Source: a virus
Direction: 5' to 3' (one strand)
Virus record (IMG/VR): IMGVR_UViG_3300032116_000291
Span: 1 to 52,040 of that record
DNA length: 52,040 bases
The position numbers were made by a program, and so were the translations under genes. A model generated the notes under the pieces. The model worked only from the letters and a program-made list of their open reading frames with translations, did not search any database and had not been told where the DNA came from. Shown one piece after another: positions 1 through 7,256 of this stretch (the first letter of the stretch is position 1; every line of letters starts with the position of its first letter).

Positions 1-55
1 CTAATAATCTTTCTAAAGGTTGTTCAACCCAACGAGTAATCTCATCGTTTTATAA

Positions 56-126
56 GCGGAGTTAGTGTAACGATAGCACATCGGACTTCCAGTTCGAAGG
101 ATGTGGTTTAATTCCATGGCCCCGCT
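56..126 (+). tRNA. tRNA-Gly (anticodon TCC), first copy
   Basis: Acceptor GCGGAGT (56-62) pairs with GCCCCGC (119-125) with one A-C mismatch and one wobble. The anticodon stem TCGGA/TTCGA encloses the loop CTTCCAG, giving TCC. The T loop is TTTAATT, unlike the usual TTCGAAT, so this copy is somewhat degenerate. CCA is not encoded. A second tRNA-Gly(TCC) lies at 7430-7501. Confidence 0.85.
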
Positions 127-301
127 CACATAGTCAGTTTGCAGTAAAAGCTCGAATGGTGAGGTTAAAAAAGCAGTTGTGACTTTAAATAAACAAAAAA
201 ATTTGTAACTATTCACATTCATCGTGGTCAATTTAGCAATGTGTTCTGATAACCGAACCTACAAGCAGTTTATGACCCAAAATAAAAAACTAAAAAGTGT
301 G

Positions 302-413
302 GAGTTATTAGTTTTCGGGGAGGTTTTATACCTTTAAAAACGTAATCTTTAACGATAGGATTGCCGGTTAAGTAGTAGGCCACTGCATAGAGTTACCGCT
401 CCCCATTTAACTC
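302..413 (+). ncRNA. Candidate structured RNA in a gene-free stretch
   Basis: About 410 nt between tRNA-Gly and the terminator at 537-568 hold no convincing gene. Inside it, GAGTTA (302-307) pairs with TAACTC (408-413) and GGGGAG (317-322) pairs with CTCCCC (399-404). This nested long-range stem encloses smaller hairpins. A separate pairing, AGTCA (132-136) with TGACT (180-184), lies upstream. The family is not recognised. Pairing alone does not prove an RNA gene, but two nested 6-bp stems closing a 112-nt domain are more than expected in AT-rich spacer. Confidence 0.3.
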
Positions 414-536
414 TAAATTTTTAAAACATATACTTATTATAAATGAAATCTTTAACAACACATACAACGATTTGTAACCCGATTATTTGGGAAATTTCTG
501 TGCCCTGTTAAGGATGATTTATTTATTAAAATAATT

Positions 537-568
537 AAAACCCCTTAACGATTGTTTAGGGGTTTTTT
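537..568 (+). terminator. Rho-independent terminator
   Basis: AACCCCT and AGGGGTT form a G/C-rich stem around a short A/T loop, followed by a run of six T at 563-568. It ends transcription of the tRNA-Gly/structured RNA segment just ahead of tRNA-Ile. Confidence 0.75.
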
Positions 569-580
569 ATTTTATACATT

Positions 581-652
581 GGAATATAGCTCAATTGGTT
601 AGAGCATCCGTCTGATACGCGGAAGGTTGTAGGTTCGATTCCCACTATTCCA
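581..652 (+). tRNA. tRNA-Ile (anticodon GAT)
   Basis: Acceptor GGAATAT pairs with CTATTCC (645-651) with one mismatch. The D stem is GCTC/GAGC. The anticodon stem TCCGT/GCGGA encloses loop CTGATAC, giving GAT. The T arm carries the canonical GTTCGATTC. CCA is not encoded. Confidence 0.92.
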
Positions 653-712
653 ACTATGTTTTGTAGTAAAGGTGTCAGGTTAAAACTGACATATAAACTA
701 TAAAACATAAAA

Positions 713-785
713 CATCCGCATGGTGAAATGGTATCATAACGGTCTCCAAAACCGCTGTTCCGAGTTCGAATCTTGGTGTGGGTGC
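713..785 (+). tRNA. tRNA-Trp (anticodon CCA)
   Basis: Acceptor CATCCGC (713-719) pairs with GTGGGTG (778-784), using wobble pairs. The loop CTCCAAA gives anticodon CCA. The T arm contains GAGTTCGAATC. The 5' base is C, unusual for a bacterial tRNA. A hairpin (TGTCAG/CTGACA) precedes the gene. Confidence 0.85.
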
Positions 786-797
786 AAATGGAAAAAT

Positions 798-1079
798 ATG
801 CTAAACGAATTAAAACAATTGTGGAAAGAAACCGATACCATTCAAAAAATAATGATGGTTGTATTTTTACCTATTGGAATAGTTGTTGGCATAATATATG
901 GTTTATGGTTGATATTTTGGAACGTATATGGCATTACGTTTATATGTGGAATGGTACTACTCCAATCAACCGATACACCCGAAGAAGGGTGGCAACGAGG
1001 GCAGGCAGTGGGAACATTGGTAGGATTAATTCTCTTAATAATAAGAGCTGTAAAATCAAATAATAAAAAAGAAAATTAA
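798..1079 (+). CDS. Small membrane protein (93 aa)
   Basis: Function unknown. The N-terminus is short and charged, followed by a strongly hydrophobic stretch at about residues 19-55, which could be one long or two short helices, and a further helix at about 68-85 before a lysine/asparagine-rich tail. The start at 798 was chosen because the upstream in-frame ATG at 720 lies inside tRNA-Trp. It sits directly between that tRNA and the gene at 1081. Confidence 0.6.
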   Translation: MLNELKQLWKETDTIQKIMMVVFLPIGIVVGIIYGLWLIFWNVYGITFICGMVLLQSTDTPEEGWQRGQAVGTLVGLILLIIRAVKSNNKKEN

Positions 1080-1080
1080 A

Positions 1081-1344
1081 ATGAAAACATTCAAAGATTT
1101 AGTATTTAAACCACATCCTATACATTCGGATGGGATTGTATCTCGATTGGAATTTGATAACGGATATGGGGTTTCAGTAGTTAGACATTCATCATCTTAT
1201 GGGTATGATAGGGGTTTATACGAAATGGCAGTATTAAAGGATAATCAGATTCATTACGATAATCCGATAGCAAAGGGCGATGTAGTGGGTTGGTTACGGG
1301 ATGAAGATGTAACCGATGCAATGTTAATTATTCAAAGTTGGTAA
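1081..1344 (+). CDS. Conserved phage hypothetical protein (87 aa)
   Basis: No function can be assigned. The central part (NGYGVSVVR near residues 27-35, then a YG..GLYE.AVL block and a GDVVGWL block) resembles a small soluble protein common in phage genomes and of unknown role; this is from memory of the family. The gene starts one base after the preceding stop and ends one base before the next start, so it is probably co-translated with its neighbours. Confidence 0.75.
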   Translation: MKTFKDLVFKPHPIHSDGIVSRLEFDNGYGVSVVRHSSSYGYDRGLYEMAVLKDNQIHYDNPIAKGDVVGWLRDEDVTDAMLIIQSW

Positions 1345-1345
1345 A

Positions 1346-1870
1346 ATGAGACGTAAGATTATATTCATAGATATTGATGGACCTTTAGCATGGGGAACAT
1401 GGGGTGATGGTAGAGTTCAAATGCACAACGATGGTATGGAATATAATATACCATATCCATGGGTGCATGAAGATTGTGATGCATTACAAAAGATAACTGA
1501 TGAAACAAATGCATCACTAGTGGTTAGTTCTGATTGGAGAAAGCATTTTGGTTTTCTTCAATTAAGACGTATCTTCCAATACTATGGTATCTACGCACCT
1601 ATTGTGGATATAACAACACATCAGGACTTATGGAATAGAATGAGTAGACCTTCTGCAGAATGGGAAAGAGCATCTGAAATTGTAAAGTGGGCTAAAGATA
1701 ATAAAGTATCTAATTGGATTTCAATTGATGATATGAAGTTAGACCACCAATACAAATGGATGAAACCCAGAATACCAATGTGGAGACATGTACAGGTTGA
1801 TGGTGATTGGGGAGTTGGTGGTAGATTGAGAGATAAAGTAGATGAATGCATTGAAAAATTAAATAGGTAG
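1346..1870 (+). CDS. HAD-superfamily protein, Swiss-Army-Knife (SAK) RNA-repair type
   Basis: A HAD-fold phosphatase-like protein of 174 aa. Motif I is IFIDIDGPL with catalytic aspartates D9 and D11. Motif II is SSDWR (61-65), and a late ISIDD (D128/D129) provides the metal-binding acidic pair. This motif set, with W and R after the motif II serine, matches the HAD domains found in SAK RNA-repair proteins, which are predicted to remove phosphates from damaged RNA ends. Here the domain is stand-alone. Its position inside a tRNA array makes tRNA end repair an attractive but unproven role. tRNA-Cys begins one base after its stop codon. Confidence 0.75.
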   Translation: MRRKIIFIDIDGPLAWGTWGDGRVQMHNDGMEYNIPYPWVHEDCDALQKITDETNASLVVSSDWRKHFGFLQLRRIFQYYGIYAPIVDITTHQDLWNRMSRPSAEWERASEIVKWAKDNKVSNWISIDDMKLDHQYKWMKPRIPMWRHVQVDGDWGVGGRLRDKVDECIEKLNR

Positions 1871-1871
1871 T

Positions 1872-1942
1872 GGTGGGTTGGCCGAGCGATTAGGCGGAGG
1901 TCTGCAAAACCTTCCACACAGGTTTGAACCCTGTACCCACCT
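1872..1942 (+). tRNA. tRNA-Cys (anticodon GCA)
   Basis: Acceptor GGTGGGT (1872-1878) pairs perfectly with ACCCACC (1935-1941). The loop CTGCAAA gives GCA. The T arm is CAGGTTTGAACCCTG. CCA is not encoded. Confidence 0.92.
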
Positions 1943-1953
1943 CTACTTGATAT

Positions 1954-2025
1954 GGTGACTGTAGCCTAATGGTAGGGCGAAAGTTTGTGGCACTTTATGT
2001 GAGAGTTCGATTCTCTCCGGTCACA
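1954..2025 (+). tRNA. tRNA-His (anticodon GTG)
   Basis: GTGACTG (1955-1961) pairs with CGGTCAC (2018-2024). An extra 5' G at 1954 fits the G-1 identity element of tRNA-His. The loop TTGTGGC gives anticodon GTG. The T arm is GAGAGTTCGATTCTCTC. Confidence 0.9.
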
Positions 2026-2060
2026 CAAAAGTAAAAATTTTAATATTTAAAAAAAACAAA

Positions 2061-2468
2061 ATGAAAAAAACGTTACTAACAATTATCTTATCTCTGATTC
2101 TATTGATAGGTTCTGCACAAACCAACGAAGCTTACTATAAGGCAGTTTCGACTGAACTTTATGTGAAGAATGAATACACTAATGCTTGGGATATATACCA
2201 AAAAAATGCAACTACAAATATAACGGTTGTCATTGAAGAAAACTTTGTATCAATACAGGCACAAAAACCAACTATATATAGAATTTATAAAGATGAGATT
2301 CAACAAATCAACACCGATAAACTAATTGGATCCAGATACACCGCAAAGGATTTAAAAACAAATGAGTGGTGTACAATTGATGTGGTTAGAAGTAAATCGG
2401 AAGATAATGGATTTTATTTGATAAGTATAATTGTTGGTAAAATCAATTTAAGATATTTTGTACAATAA
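2061..2468 (+). CDS. Secreted or periplasmic protein (135 aa)
   Basis: The protein has a clear Sec signal peptide: MKK, a hydrophobic core to about residue 17, then a small-residue cleavage region before QTNEAYY. The mature part is about 115 aa, mostly beta-prone with alternating lysine and acidic residues. No family was recognised. It opens a run of three exported proteins (2061-3205) in separate frames with short spacers, suggesting a co-expressed envelope cassette. Confidence 0.65.
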   Translation: MKKTLLTIILSLILLIGSAQTNEAYYKAVSTELYVKNEYTNAWDIYQKNATTNITVVIEENFVSIQAQKPTIYRIYKDEIQQINTDKLIGSRYTAKDLKTNEWCTIDVVRSKSEDNGFYLISIIVGKINLRYFVQ

Positions 2469-2485
2469 AAATTAAAAATTAAGTT

Positions 2486-3031
2486 ATGAAAAAATTAATC
2501 CTGTCCCTATCGTTTATTTTAGTAACCCTTTTTGGTCAATCACAAAGTTCTGCAGAGAATGCACTATTTAGAATAGAAGCAATGGGTTGGTCCGGCACAA
2601 ACTATGTAGTGAAGTTAACAAACAAAGTTAATTGTGAAACAACATTTAGATTTAATTATACGGGTGGAGTAAAAGATACAACACTTTCTGCAAATGTAAC
2701 TAGTATGATTTTGTTACCGAACATGAGTACAAATGCCGTAAGTATAAAAGTTAAAAGACAAAGTGGAGCGGTGTGTTTGAATGGAGTTAGTAATGATTGG
2801 ACAGAAATAAGTGTCCTACAAATAGCATTACCGATTAAGTTCAAATCCATATCAGTTAGAAGAATAAGTAGTAAGTCGGTTCGATTGGATTTTGAATCGG
2901 AAGAAGATAATACAATTGAAAAGTATCACATCAAAATTAGTACAGATGGAAAGCTTTGGAAAGATGTAATGGTTATATTCCCAAATGGGGTACAAGGAAG
3001 TAAAAAATATTCAGTAACAATTAATTTATAA
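2486..3031 (+). CDS. Secreted protein with Fn3-like C-terminal domain (181 aa)
   Basis: There is a signal peptide (MKKLILSLSFILVTLFG, then SQS) and two beta-rich parts. Residues 25-110 carry two cysteines that could form a disulfide. Residues 115-181 resemble the Fn3/Big-type fold seen in Bacteroidota surface proteins (pattern VRLDFESEED..IEKYHIKIS.DG..W). No catalytic motif is visible. The lipoprotein at 3035 starts four bases after its stop. A phage gene encoding a host-style exported protein may have been captured from a host. Confidence 0.6.
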   Translation: MKKLILSLSFILVTLFGQSQSSAENALFRIEAMGWSGTNYVVKLTNKVNCETTFRFNYTGGVKDTTLSANVTSMILLPNMSTNAVSIKVKRQSGAVCLNGVSNDWTEISVLQIALPIKFKSISVRRISSKSVRLDFESEEDNTIEKYHIKISTDGKLWKDVMVIFPNGVQGSKKYSVTINL

Positions 3032-3034
3032 GGT

Positions 3035-3205
3035 ATGAAAAAGTTTTTATTTATAATGTGTTTATTATTGGTGGTGTTGGCAGCATGTCTCAAACCAAAA
3101 GAAGATGTACAAGTGACAAATACAAATCAGCAAATACTTATAAAAGTGGATGCGGAGCATAATGATGGTGGTATAGTAAGTTCTCCTATTGTAGTTGTTC
3201 GTTAA
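3035..3205 (+). CDS. Small lipoprotein (56 aa)
   Basis: This short gene encodes a lipoprotein. A hydrophobic leader (MKKFLFIMCLLLVVL) is followed by the lipobox LAAC with the acylated cysteine at residue 18. The mature peptide is only about 38 residues, polar and without recognisable domain. It lies four bases after the secreted protein at 2486-3031. The leader architecture supports the call; the role is unknown. Confidence 0.6.
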   Translation: MKKFLFIMCLLLVVLAACLKPKEDVQVTNTNQQILIKVDAEHNDGGIVSSPIVVVR

Positions 3206-3216
3206 AATAATGTCAT

Positions 3217-3672
3217 ATGGTATATAAGAAATTGTATTCCGCAGAAGAGGTGGATTTAGTAGAATATGTTAATCACTATCTATCAGCAAATGAGAATGTT
3301 CAAATCCTAATAGGTTGTGATTCGCAAAATTTTGTAGATAAGACTGTGTATGCCATAGTAGTCGCTTTGTATAAAAATGGTAAAGGTGCACACGTACTAT
3401 ACAATCGTTGGAAAACTCCTGTAGAACCGACAAGGAATATTAGATTATTAAATGAAGTGTGGTATGCGGTAGAAGTTGCAGAACATTTAAAAAAAGCAGG
3501 ATTACCCAAAGTGAAATGGATTGATATTGATATTAATCCTGACCCTAAATACAAATCCAATGAGGTTCTACGGCAAGCAGTTGGTATGGTTGAGGGTATG
3601 GGATATTCGGTTAGGTATAAAACACTTGGTCCAATCGCAACTTATGCGGCAGACCATTTGGTAAAAATATAA
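3217..3672 (+). CDS. RNase H-like YkuK-family protein (DUF458)
   Basis: This 151-aa protein matches the predicted RNase H-like YkuK/DUF458 family. The pattern IGCDSQ with D35 begins the first strand, followed by a YAIVVAL strand and GKGA turn as in RNase H folds, and by a later acidic WIDIDINPD block. In bacterial YkuK these acidic residues are presumed metal ligands, but the activity is not well established. The ATG at 3217 was used because the ATG at 3210 is followed by an early stop. A promoter and the second tRNA block follow. Confidence 0.7.
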   Translation: MVYKKLYSAEEVDLVEYVNHYLSANENVQILIGCDSQNFVDKTVYAIVVALYKNGKGAHVLYNRWKTPVEPTRNIRLLNEVWYAVEVAEHLKKAGLPKVKWIDIDINPDPKYKSNEVLRQAVGMVEGMGYSVRYKTLGPIATYAADHLVKI

Positions 3673-3704
3673 TTTGGTATTGTAACAAATTTTGTATATA
3701 TTGG
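3673..3704 (+). promoter_or_regulatory. Bacteroidota-type promoter ahead of the second tRNA block
   Basis: TTTG at 3673-3676 and TATATTGG at 3697-3704 are separated by 20 nt, close to the Bacteroidota -33/-7 pattern (TTTG, 19-21 nt, TAnnTTTG). tRNA-Glu starts 11 nt downstream. Confidence 0.45.
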
Positions 3705-3714
3705 TTACAATTAT

Positions 3715-3786
3715 GGCCTCGTCGTCTAATGGTTAGGACGTCACCCTTTCACGGTGAAGATTTCGGTTCGACTCCGTGCGAGGCTA
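3715..3786 (+). tRNA. tRNA-Glu (anticodon TTC)
   Basis: Acceptor GGCCTCG pairs with CGAGGCT (3779-3785). The loop CTTTCAC gives TTC. The T arm is CGGTTCGACTCCG. Its acceptor is identical in sequence to that of tRNA-Arg at 4079. Confidence 0.92.
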
Positions 3787-3792
3787 CAAAAT

Positions 3793-3865
3793 GCCCGAGT
3801 AGCTCAGTTGGTAGAGCTTCTGATTTGTAATCAGATGGTCGCAGGTTCGAGTCCTGTCTCTGGCT
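3793..3865 (+). tRNA. tRNA-Thr (anticodon TGT)
   Basis: Acceptor GCCCGAG pairs with CTCTGGC (3858-3864) with one C-T mismatch. The anticodon stem CTGAT/ATCAG encloses TTTGTAA, giving TGT. D and T arms are standard. CCA is not encoded. Confidence 0.92.
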
Positions 3866-3924
3866 CAAAAGGACTTTAATGGATGGTGTACACATCTGAA
3901 GCAGGTTAGTCCCACCTGTAAAAA

Positions 3925-3998
3925 GGATTGGTAGTTCAGTTGGTTAGAATGCCGCCCTGTCACGGCGGAGGTCGCGAGTTCGAGTCTCGTCCATTCCG
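3925..3998 (+). tRNA. tRNA-Asp (anticodon GTC)
   Basis: Acceptor GGATTGG pairs with CCATTCC (3991-3997) with one T-T mismatch. The anticodon stem GCCGC/GCGGC encloses CTGTCAC, giving GTC. The T arm is standard. A short hairpin CAGGT/ACCTG lies in the spacer before it. Confidence 0.92.
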
Positions 3999-4078
3999 CA
4001 AAACACAATTCGGTTGTATATGCAATTAGCTCGGCAACCGCTCGCACTTGAAGATGTAAAGTGATTGTGTTCACATAT

Positions 4079-4153
4079 GGCCTCGTAGTTCAATGGATAG
4101 AACGGGTGACTTCTAATCTCCAGATCCAAGTTCGATTCTTGGCGAGGCTACCA
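4079..4153 (+). tRNA. tRNA-Arg (anticodon TCT), CCA encoded
   Basis: Acceptor GGCCTCG pairs with CGAGGCT (4143-4149), then A and an encoded CCA (4151-4153), unlike most tRNAs in this window. The loop CTTCTAA gives TCT, reading AGA/AGG, the arginine codons common in AT-rich phage genes. Confidence 0.92.
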
Positions 4154-4154
4154 T

Positions 4155-4228
4155 CGGGGAATAGTACAGTCCGGTAGTATGCATGGTTTGGGACCATGAG
4201 GTCGTAGGTTCGAATCCTGCTTCCCCGA
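4155..4228 (+). tRNA. tRNA-Pro (anticodon TGG)
   Basis: Acceptor CGGGGAA pairs perfectly with TTCCCCG (4221-4227). The anticodon stem CATGG/CCATG encloses TTTGGGA, giving TGG. It begins one base after the CCA of tRNA-Arg. Confidence 0.92.
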
Positions 4229-4237
4229 CAAAAAAGA

Positions 4238-4269
4238 TTTGGAAATGTTGAAAAATATTTCTATCTTAC
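4238..4269 (+). promoter_or_regulatory. Bacteroidota-type promoter ahead of tRNA-Leu
   Basis: TTTG at 4238-4241 and TATCTTAC at 4262-4269 are spaced by 20 nt. The -7 core resembles that of the operon promoters at 18038 and 37634. tRNA-Leu starts 19 nt downstream. Confidence 0.5.
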
Positions 4270-4288
4270 ATTTAGTTCTTTAAGAAAT

Positions 4289-4375
4289 GCCCTTGTGGTG
4301 GAATAGGTAGACACGCAGGACTTAAAATCCTGTTCGCCGAAAAAGCGAGTACGAGTTCGATTCTCGTTGGGGGCA
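4289..4375 (+). tRNA. tRNA-Leu (anticodon TAA)
   Basis: Class II tRNA with a long variable arm (TTCGC...GCGAG region). Acceptor GCCCTTG pairs with TGGGGGC (4368-4374). The anticodon stem CAGGA/TCCTG encloses CTTAAAA, giving TAA. The T arm is ACGAGTTCGATTCTCGT. Confidence 0.9.
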
Positions 4376-4413
4376 CACATTATCGTTCTTTGACATATAA
4401 GGAGAAACAAATT

Positions 4414-4734
4414 ATGGAAATACTATCATTCATTTTAGGGATAGCGTTGGTGGTGGTTATTGCACTTGCAATAGTTGCTATTTACACTTTCGTTAAGGTA
4501 GGAAAATTAGCAAATGCTGTGAGAGATTTTGATATTAGAGAATCATCTATATATCAGAATATGCAATCAGAAGTAGGAGCATTACATAGAAGAGTAGATG
4601 AATTGGATAATAATATCGGTAGAAGAATTGATGATTTTGAAAGAGATATTTACTCCCAATTAGATTCTAGATTAGACAAGTTAGAAAACAAATTAACTGG
4701 CAATGTTGCCACAAAACAAAATTTAAAAGCATAA
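4414..4734 (+). CDS. Membrane-anchored coiled-coil protein (106 aa)
   Basis: There is one N-terminal transmembrane helix (about residues 4-28) followed by a heptad-rich, strongly charged segment (about 40-95) typical of a coiled coil. The topology suggests a membrane-tethered oligomer; the role is unknown. The ATG at 4414 was chosen over an upstream TTG at 4390 because it starts the hydrophobic helix and is preceded by AAGGAG about 17 nt upstream. It sits between tRNA-Leu and tRNA-Ala. Confidence 0.65.
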   Translation: MEILSFILGIALVVVIALAIVAIYTFVKVGKLANAVRDFDIRESSIYQNMQSEVGALHRRVDELDNNIGRRIDDFERDIYSQLDSRLDKLENKLTGNVATKQNLKA

Positions 4735-4759
4735 AATAGTTAAAGAACGATAATGTAAT

Positions 4760-4833
4760 GGGGAAGTAGCTCAGTTGGCTAGAGCACTTGATTTGCATTC
4801 AAGGGGTCATGGGTTCGACTCCCTTCTTCTCCA
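4760..4833 (+). tRNA. tRNA-Ala (anticodon TGC)
   Basis: Acceptor GGGGAAG pairs with CTTCTCC (4826-4832) with one wobble. The anticodon stem CTTGA/TCAAG encloses TTTGCAT, giving TGC. The T arm is GGGTTCGACTCCC. Confidence 0.93.
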
Positions 4834-4838
4834 CATTT

Positions 4839-4912
4839 GGACCTATAGCTCAGTCGGTTAGAGCAAATGACTCATAATCATTAGGTCCCTGGTTCGAGCC
4901 CAGGTGGGTCCA
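4839..4912 (+). tRNA. tRNA-Met, elongator type (anticodon CAT)
   Basis: Acceptor GGACCTA pairs with TGGGTCC (4905-4911). The loop CTCATAA gives CAT. A G-C first pair argues against initiator tRNA. It could in principle be a lysidine-modified tRNA-Ile2, but the window has a separate tRNA-Ile(TAT) at 39804. It starts five bases after tRNA-Ala. Confidence 0.88.
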
Positions 4913-5004
4913 CATAAAAAAATAATATAAAATTAATAATATTTTTTATTATAATCCGTATATATGAATGATTACCTTTATTTATTAAAATTCATAATCA
5001 TTTT

Positions 5005-6063
5005 ATGGCCGGAAAAAAGATATTATTCATTCTCCGAAGGAGAGTTGACTATAACGTACAAAAACATGGAACTAATAAAAGTTTAAGTACGGGATTGTAT
5101 AATTCGGCAACATATATGCACGAGATGTTATTGAATGCAGGTATTGATAGTAAAATGTGTGTTGTTGAAGATAATAATAAAATCGATAAAGAGGTATCGG
5201 AGTATAAACCAACGCATGTTATTATAGAGGCGTTATGGGTTGTACCATCGAAGTTTAGTGTTTTATGTAAACTACATCCAAACGTAAAATGGATAATACG
5301 TTTACATAGTGAGATACCATTTTTGGGTAACGAAGGAATAGCTTTTGATTGGATTGGTGATTATATAGAATTTCCTAACGTAATCATCGCACCAAATTCC
5401 AAAAGAGCATTGAAAGATGTTCGGAATTTTGTTAAAACTAAAACATATTGGGGTGATGAATACCTTAAAGAAAAGGTTATACTTTTACCAAATTCATATC
5501 CTATTGTTTGGAAAAGAAAAACCTACTCCCAAAAAGATGAATATATAGATATCGCTTGTTTTGGAGCAGTGAGGCCTATGAAAAATCATGTGATACAGGC
5601 ATTAGCAGCAATTGAATTTGCAGAATCAATAGGAAAAAAACTTCGATTCCATATAAATTCTGGAAGAGTTGAACAGAGAGGTGAATCGGTTATAAATAAT
5701 TTAATTGGTATTTTTAGTCATATTTACGATTCTGGTCACAGATTGATAAATCACGATTGGTTACCGAGAGAAAAATTTATTGAACTATGTTCGACAATTG
5801 ATATTGGAATGCAAGTTTCATTTTCAGAAACATTTAATATAGTGGCGGCTGATATGTTGAGTCAGGGAGTTCCAATAGTTGTTTCCGATGAAATTCCATG
5901 GAGTAATCCAATGTTCGAAGCATCTCCAACCGATAGTGGTGATATGGTTAGAAAACTTAAATTGACAAATAAATTTAATTGGATTAATGTTTATACAAAT
6001 CAAAAATTATTAAATATATATACTAACAAAACACGTAAAATCTGGCTAAAACATTTTAAATGA
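5005..6063 (+). CDS. GT4-type glycosyltransferase (GT-B fold)
   Basis: This 352-aa protein resembles glycosyltransferase group 1 (GT4) enzymes, which use a nucleotide-sugar donor. The C-terminal half has the donor-site signature: FGAVRPMKNH (about residue 190), then IGMQVSFSETFNIVAADML with E275, then QGVPIVVSDEIPW. The N-terminal acceptor domain carries a KWIIRLHSE strand near residues 94-102. The glycan target cannot be read from sequence; virion, teichoic-like or host-surface glycan decoration are all possible. An AT-rich spacer of about 90 nt precedes it. The next gene overlaps its stop codon by four bases (ATGA). Confidence 0.75.
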   Translation: MAGKKILFILRRRVDYNVQKHGTNKSLSTGLYNSATYMHEMLLNAGIDSKMCVVEDNNKIDKEVSEYKPTHVIIEALWVVPSKFSVLCKLHPNVKWIIRLHSEIPFLGNEGIAFDWIGDYIEFPNVIIAPNSKRALKDVRNFVKTKTYWGDEYLKEKVILLPNSYPIVWKRKTYSQKDEYIDIACFGAVRPMKNHVIQALAAIEFAESIGKKLRFHINSGRVEQRGESVINNLIGIFSHIYDSGHRLINHDWLPREKFIELCSTIDIGMQVSFSETFNIVAADMLSQGVPIVVSDEIPWSNPMFEASPTDSGDMVRKLKLTNKFNWINVYTNQKLLNIYTNKTRKIWLKHFK

Positions 6064-6353
6064 AAAAGAGAGAAAGTAATAAGTACATTTTAAAAAACCC
6101 AATAGCATTGAAAGATTATCAACCAAATGATAATATGACTTTTAATGTGGTTTTGAAACTAATAAAGAAAGAAAATAACATACTATATGTTGAAGAAATA
6201 GAATGCGAATCTATACAAGATGCTCATAAAAAAATAAAGCAGATAAAAGAATCAGGTGTTAGAGTTAAAATATATAATGAGCATAGACATTTAGTACATA
6301 GTGAAACTGTGAACTATATTGTAGAACATGGAAATACACCAGATTACGCTTAA
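6060..6353 (+). CDS. Hypothetical protein (97 aa)
   Basis: A small, lysine- and glutamate-rich soluble protein with a beta-alpha pattern in residues 25-80; no family was recognised. It overlaps the stop of the glycosyltransferase by four bases, so translational coupling is likely. Confidence 0.65.
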   Translation: MKKRESNKYILKNPIALKDYQPNDNMTFNVVLKLIKKENNILYVEEIECESIQDAHKKIKQIKESGVRVKIYNEHRHLVHSETVNYIVEHGNTPDYA

Positions 6354-6362
6354 TTAAATTTT

Positions 6363-6899
6363 ATGAAAAAATTCTTATTATATTCATCAATATTTGTATT
6401 GATTATAATTTCAATGTTTATTGGGTGTAATGCATTTTCAAATGAAGATAAACCATTCAATCAGGTTGTATTAAGTGAAGATAATATGGTAATAAATTAC
6501 ACTAGTATTAATTACTATGATACCGTTTTGAGTGTTGGATTGGATATGGCCGGAGTTGATGGTGTGTTAGTTAGAATGGAATCATTAAGTGATGCTGCAA
6601 AATCTAACTTTGATGGAGAACTAAAGGCACATATTAGATATTATAATGGTGTTTATTATTTGTTTGTTGATGAATTGGATAGAGAGGATGCTATAACCAT
6701 CATAGCACATGAAATAATTCACATATTACAATATAATTCAGGTCAGTTGCAATATGATTTAGCAAACGGATATGTTATATGGGAAAACGAAACGATTGAT
6801 CCAACGCGAGTATCATATGATGATAGACCTTGGGAGCAGGATGCACACCAAAGAGATGGGCAGTTAAGTGTTAAAATTAGAGATATATTATACAATTAA
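6363..6899 (+). CDS. Lipoprotein with zinc-peptidase motif HEIIH
   Basis: A 178-aa exported lipoprotein. The hydrophobic leader ends in a lipobox FIGC with the lipidated cysteine at residue 22. The mature part contains ITIIAHEIIHILQY (H116, E117, H120), the HExxH zinc signature on a hydrophobic helix. A downstream acidic residue would serve as third ligand (E139 in WENE or E152 in PWEQD are candidates). It is small for a peptidase and could bind zinc without catalysis. It would act on the periplasmic face of the outer membrane or on the cell surface. Confidence 0.65.
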   Translation: MKKFLLYSSIFVLIIISMFIGCNAFSNEDKPFNQVVLSEDNMVINYTSINYYDTVLSVGLDMAGVDGVLVRMESLSDAAKSNFDGELKAHIRYYNGVYYLFVDELDREDAITIIAHEIIHILQYNSGQLQYDLANGYVIWENETIDPTRVSYDDRPWEQDAHQRDGQLSVKIRDILYN

Positions 6900-6915
6900 A
6901 AAAAAAGAAAAAGTT

Positions 6916-7158
6916 ATGCAAGTATTTATTTGTTATTATGCAATCACATTTTTGTATTGCATAGTTATGGCTTCCAGAAGATGGAATAAAGATGTTAGAG
7001 CGGGTGGATTAGGAATTACTCCTGCTATGGACACTATGGCAATCGCAATCATGTGTTGGGCATTGGCACCTGTAGATATATTCTTAACGTGGGTTAGGGT
7101 ATATAAAGAGGCAGAAGAGGCAAAACGTAGGATAGACAAAGAACACAATATTTTCTAA
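6916..7158 (+). CDS. Small two-helix membrane protein (80 aa)
   Basis: Two hydrophobic helices (about residues 3-18 and 35-57) are separated by a polar [11 protein letters not shown] loop and followed by a charged tail [12 protein letters not shown]. The start at 6916 follows a purine-rich stretch; the upstream in-frame ATG at 6868 lies inside the preceding gene. Function unknown. tRNA-Ser follows by eight bases. Confidence 0.65.
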   Translation: MQVFICYYAITFLYCIVMASRRWNKDVRAGGLGITPAMDTMAIAIMCWALAPVDIFLTWVRVYKEAEEAKRRIDKEHNIF

Positions 7159-7166
7159 ATCCAACA

Positions 7167-7251
7167 GGAGAGATGGCAGAGTGGTTGAATGCACCGGTCT
7201 TGAAAACCGGCATACTGAAAGGTATCTGGGGTTCGAATCCCTGTCTCTCCG
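7167..7251 (+). tRNA. tRNA-Ser (anticodon TGA)
   Basis: Class II tRNA. Acceptor GGAGAGA pairs perfectly with TCTCTCC (7244-7250). The anticodon stem CCGGT/ACCGG encloses CTTGAAA, giving TGA. The variable arm ATACTGAAAGGTAT forms a hairpin. The T arm is GGGGTTCGAATCCC. Confidence 0.93.
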
Positions 7252-7256
7252 CAGAT

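Noticed and set aside
13-231. Minus-strand reading frame of 72 codons across tRNA-Gly
   Set aside because: It runs through the tRNA gene and predicted RNA structure and has no start context; shadow of non-coding sequence.
720-797. Upstream start at 720 for the 798-1079 gene
   Set aside because: The extra codons fall inside tRNA-Trp (713-785).
3865-4129. Minus-strand frames over the tRNA-Asp and tRNA-Arg region
   Set aside because: They read through tRNA genes on the other strand; no promoter or start context.
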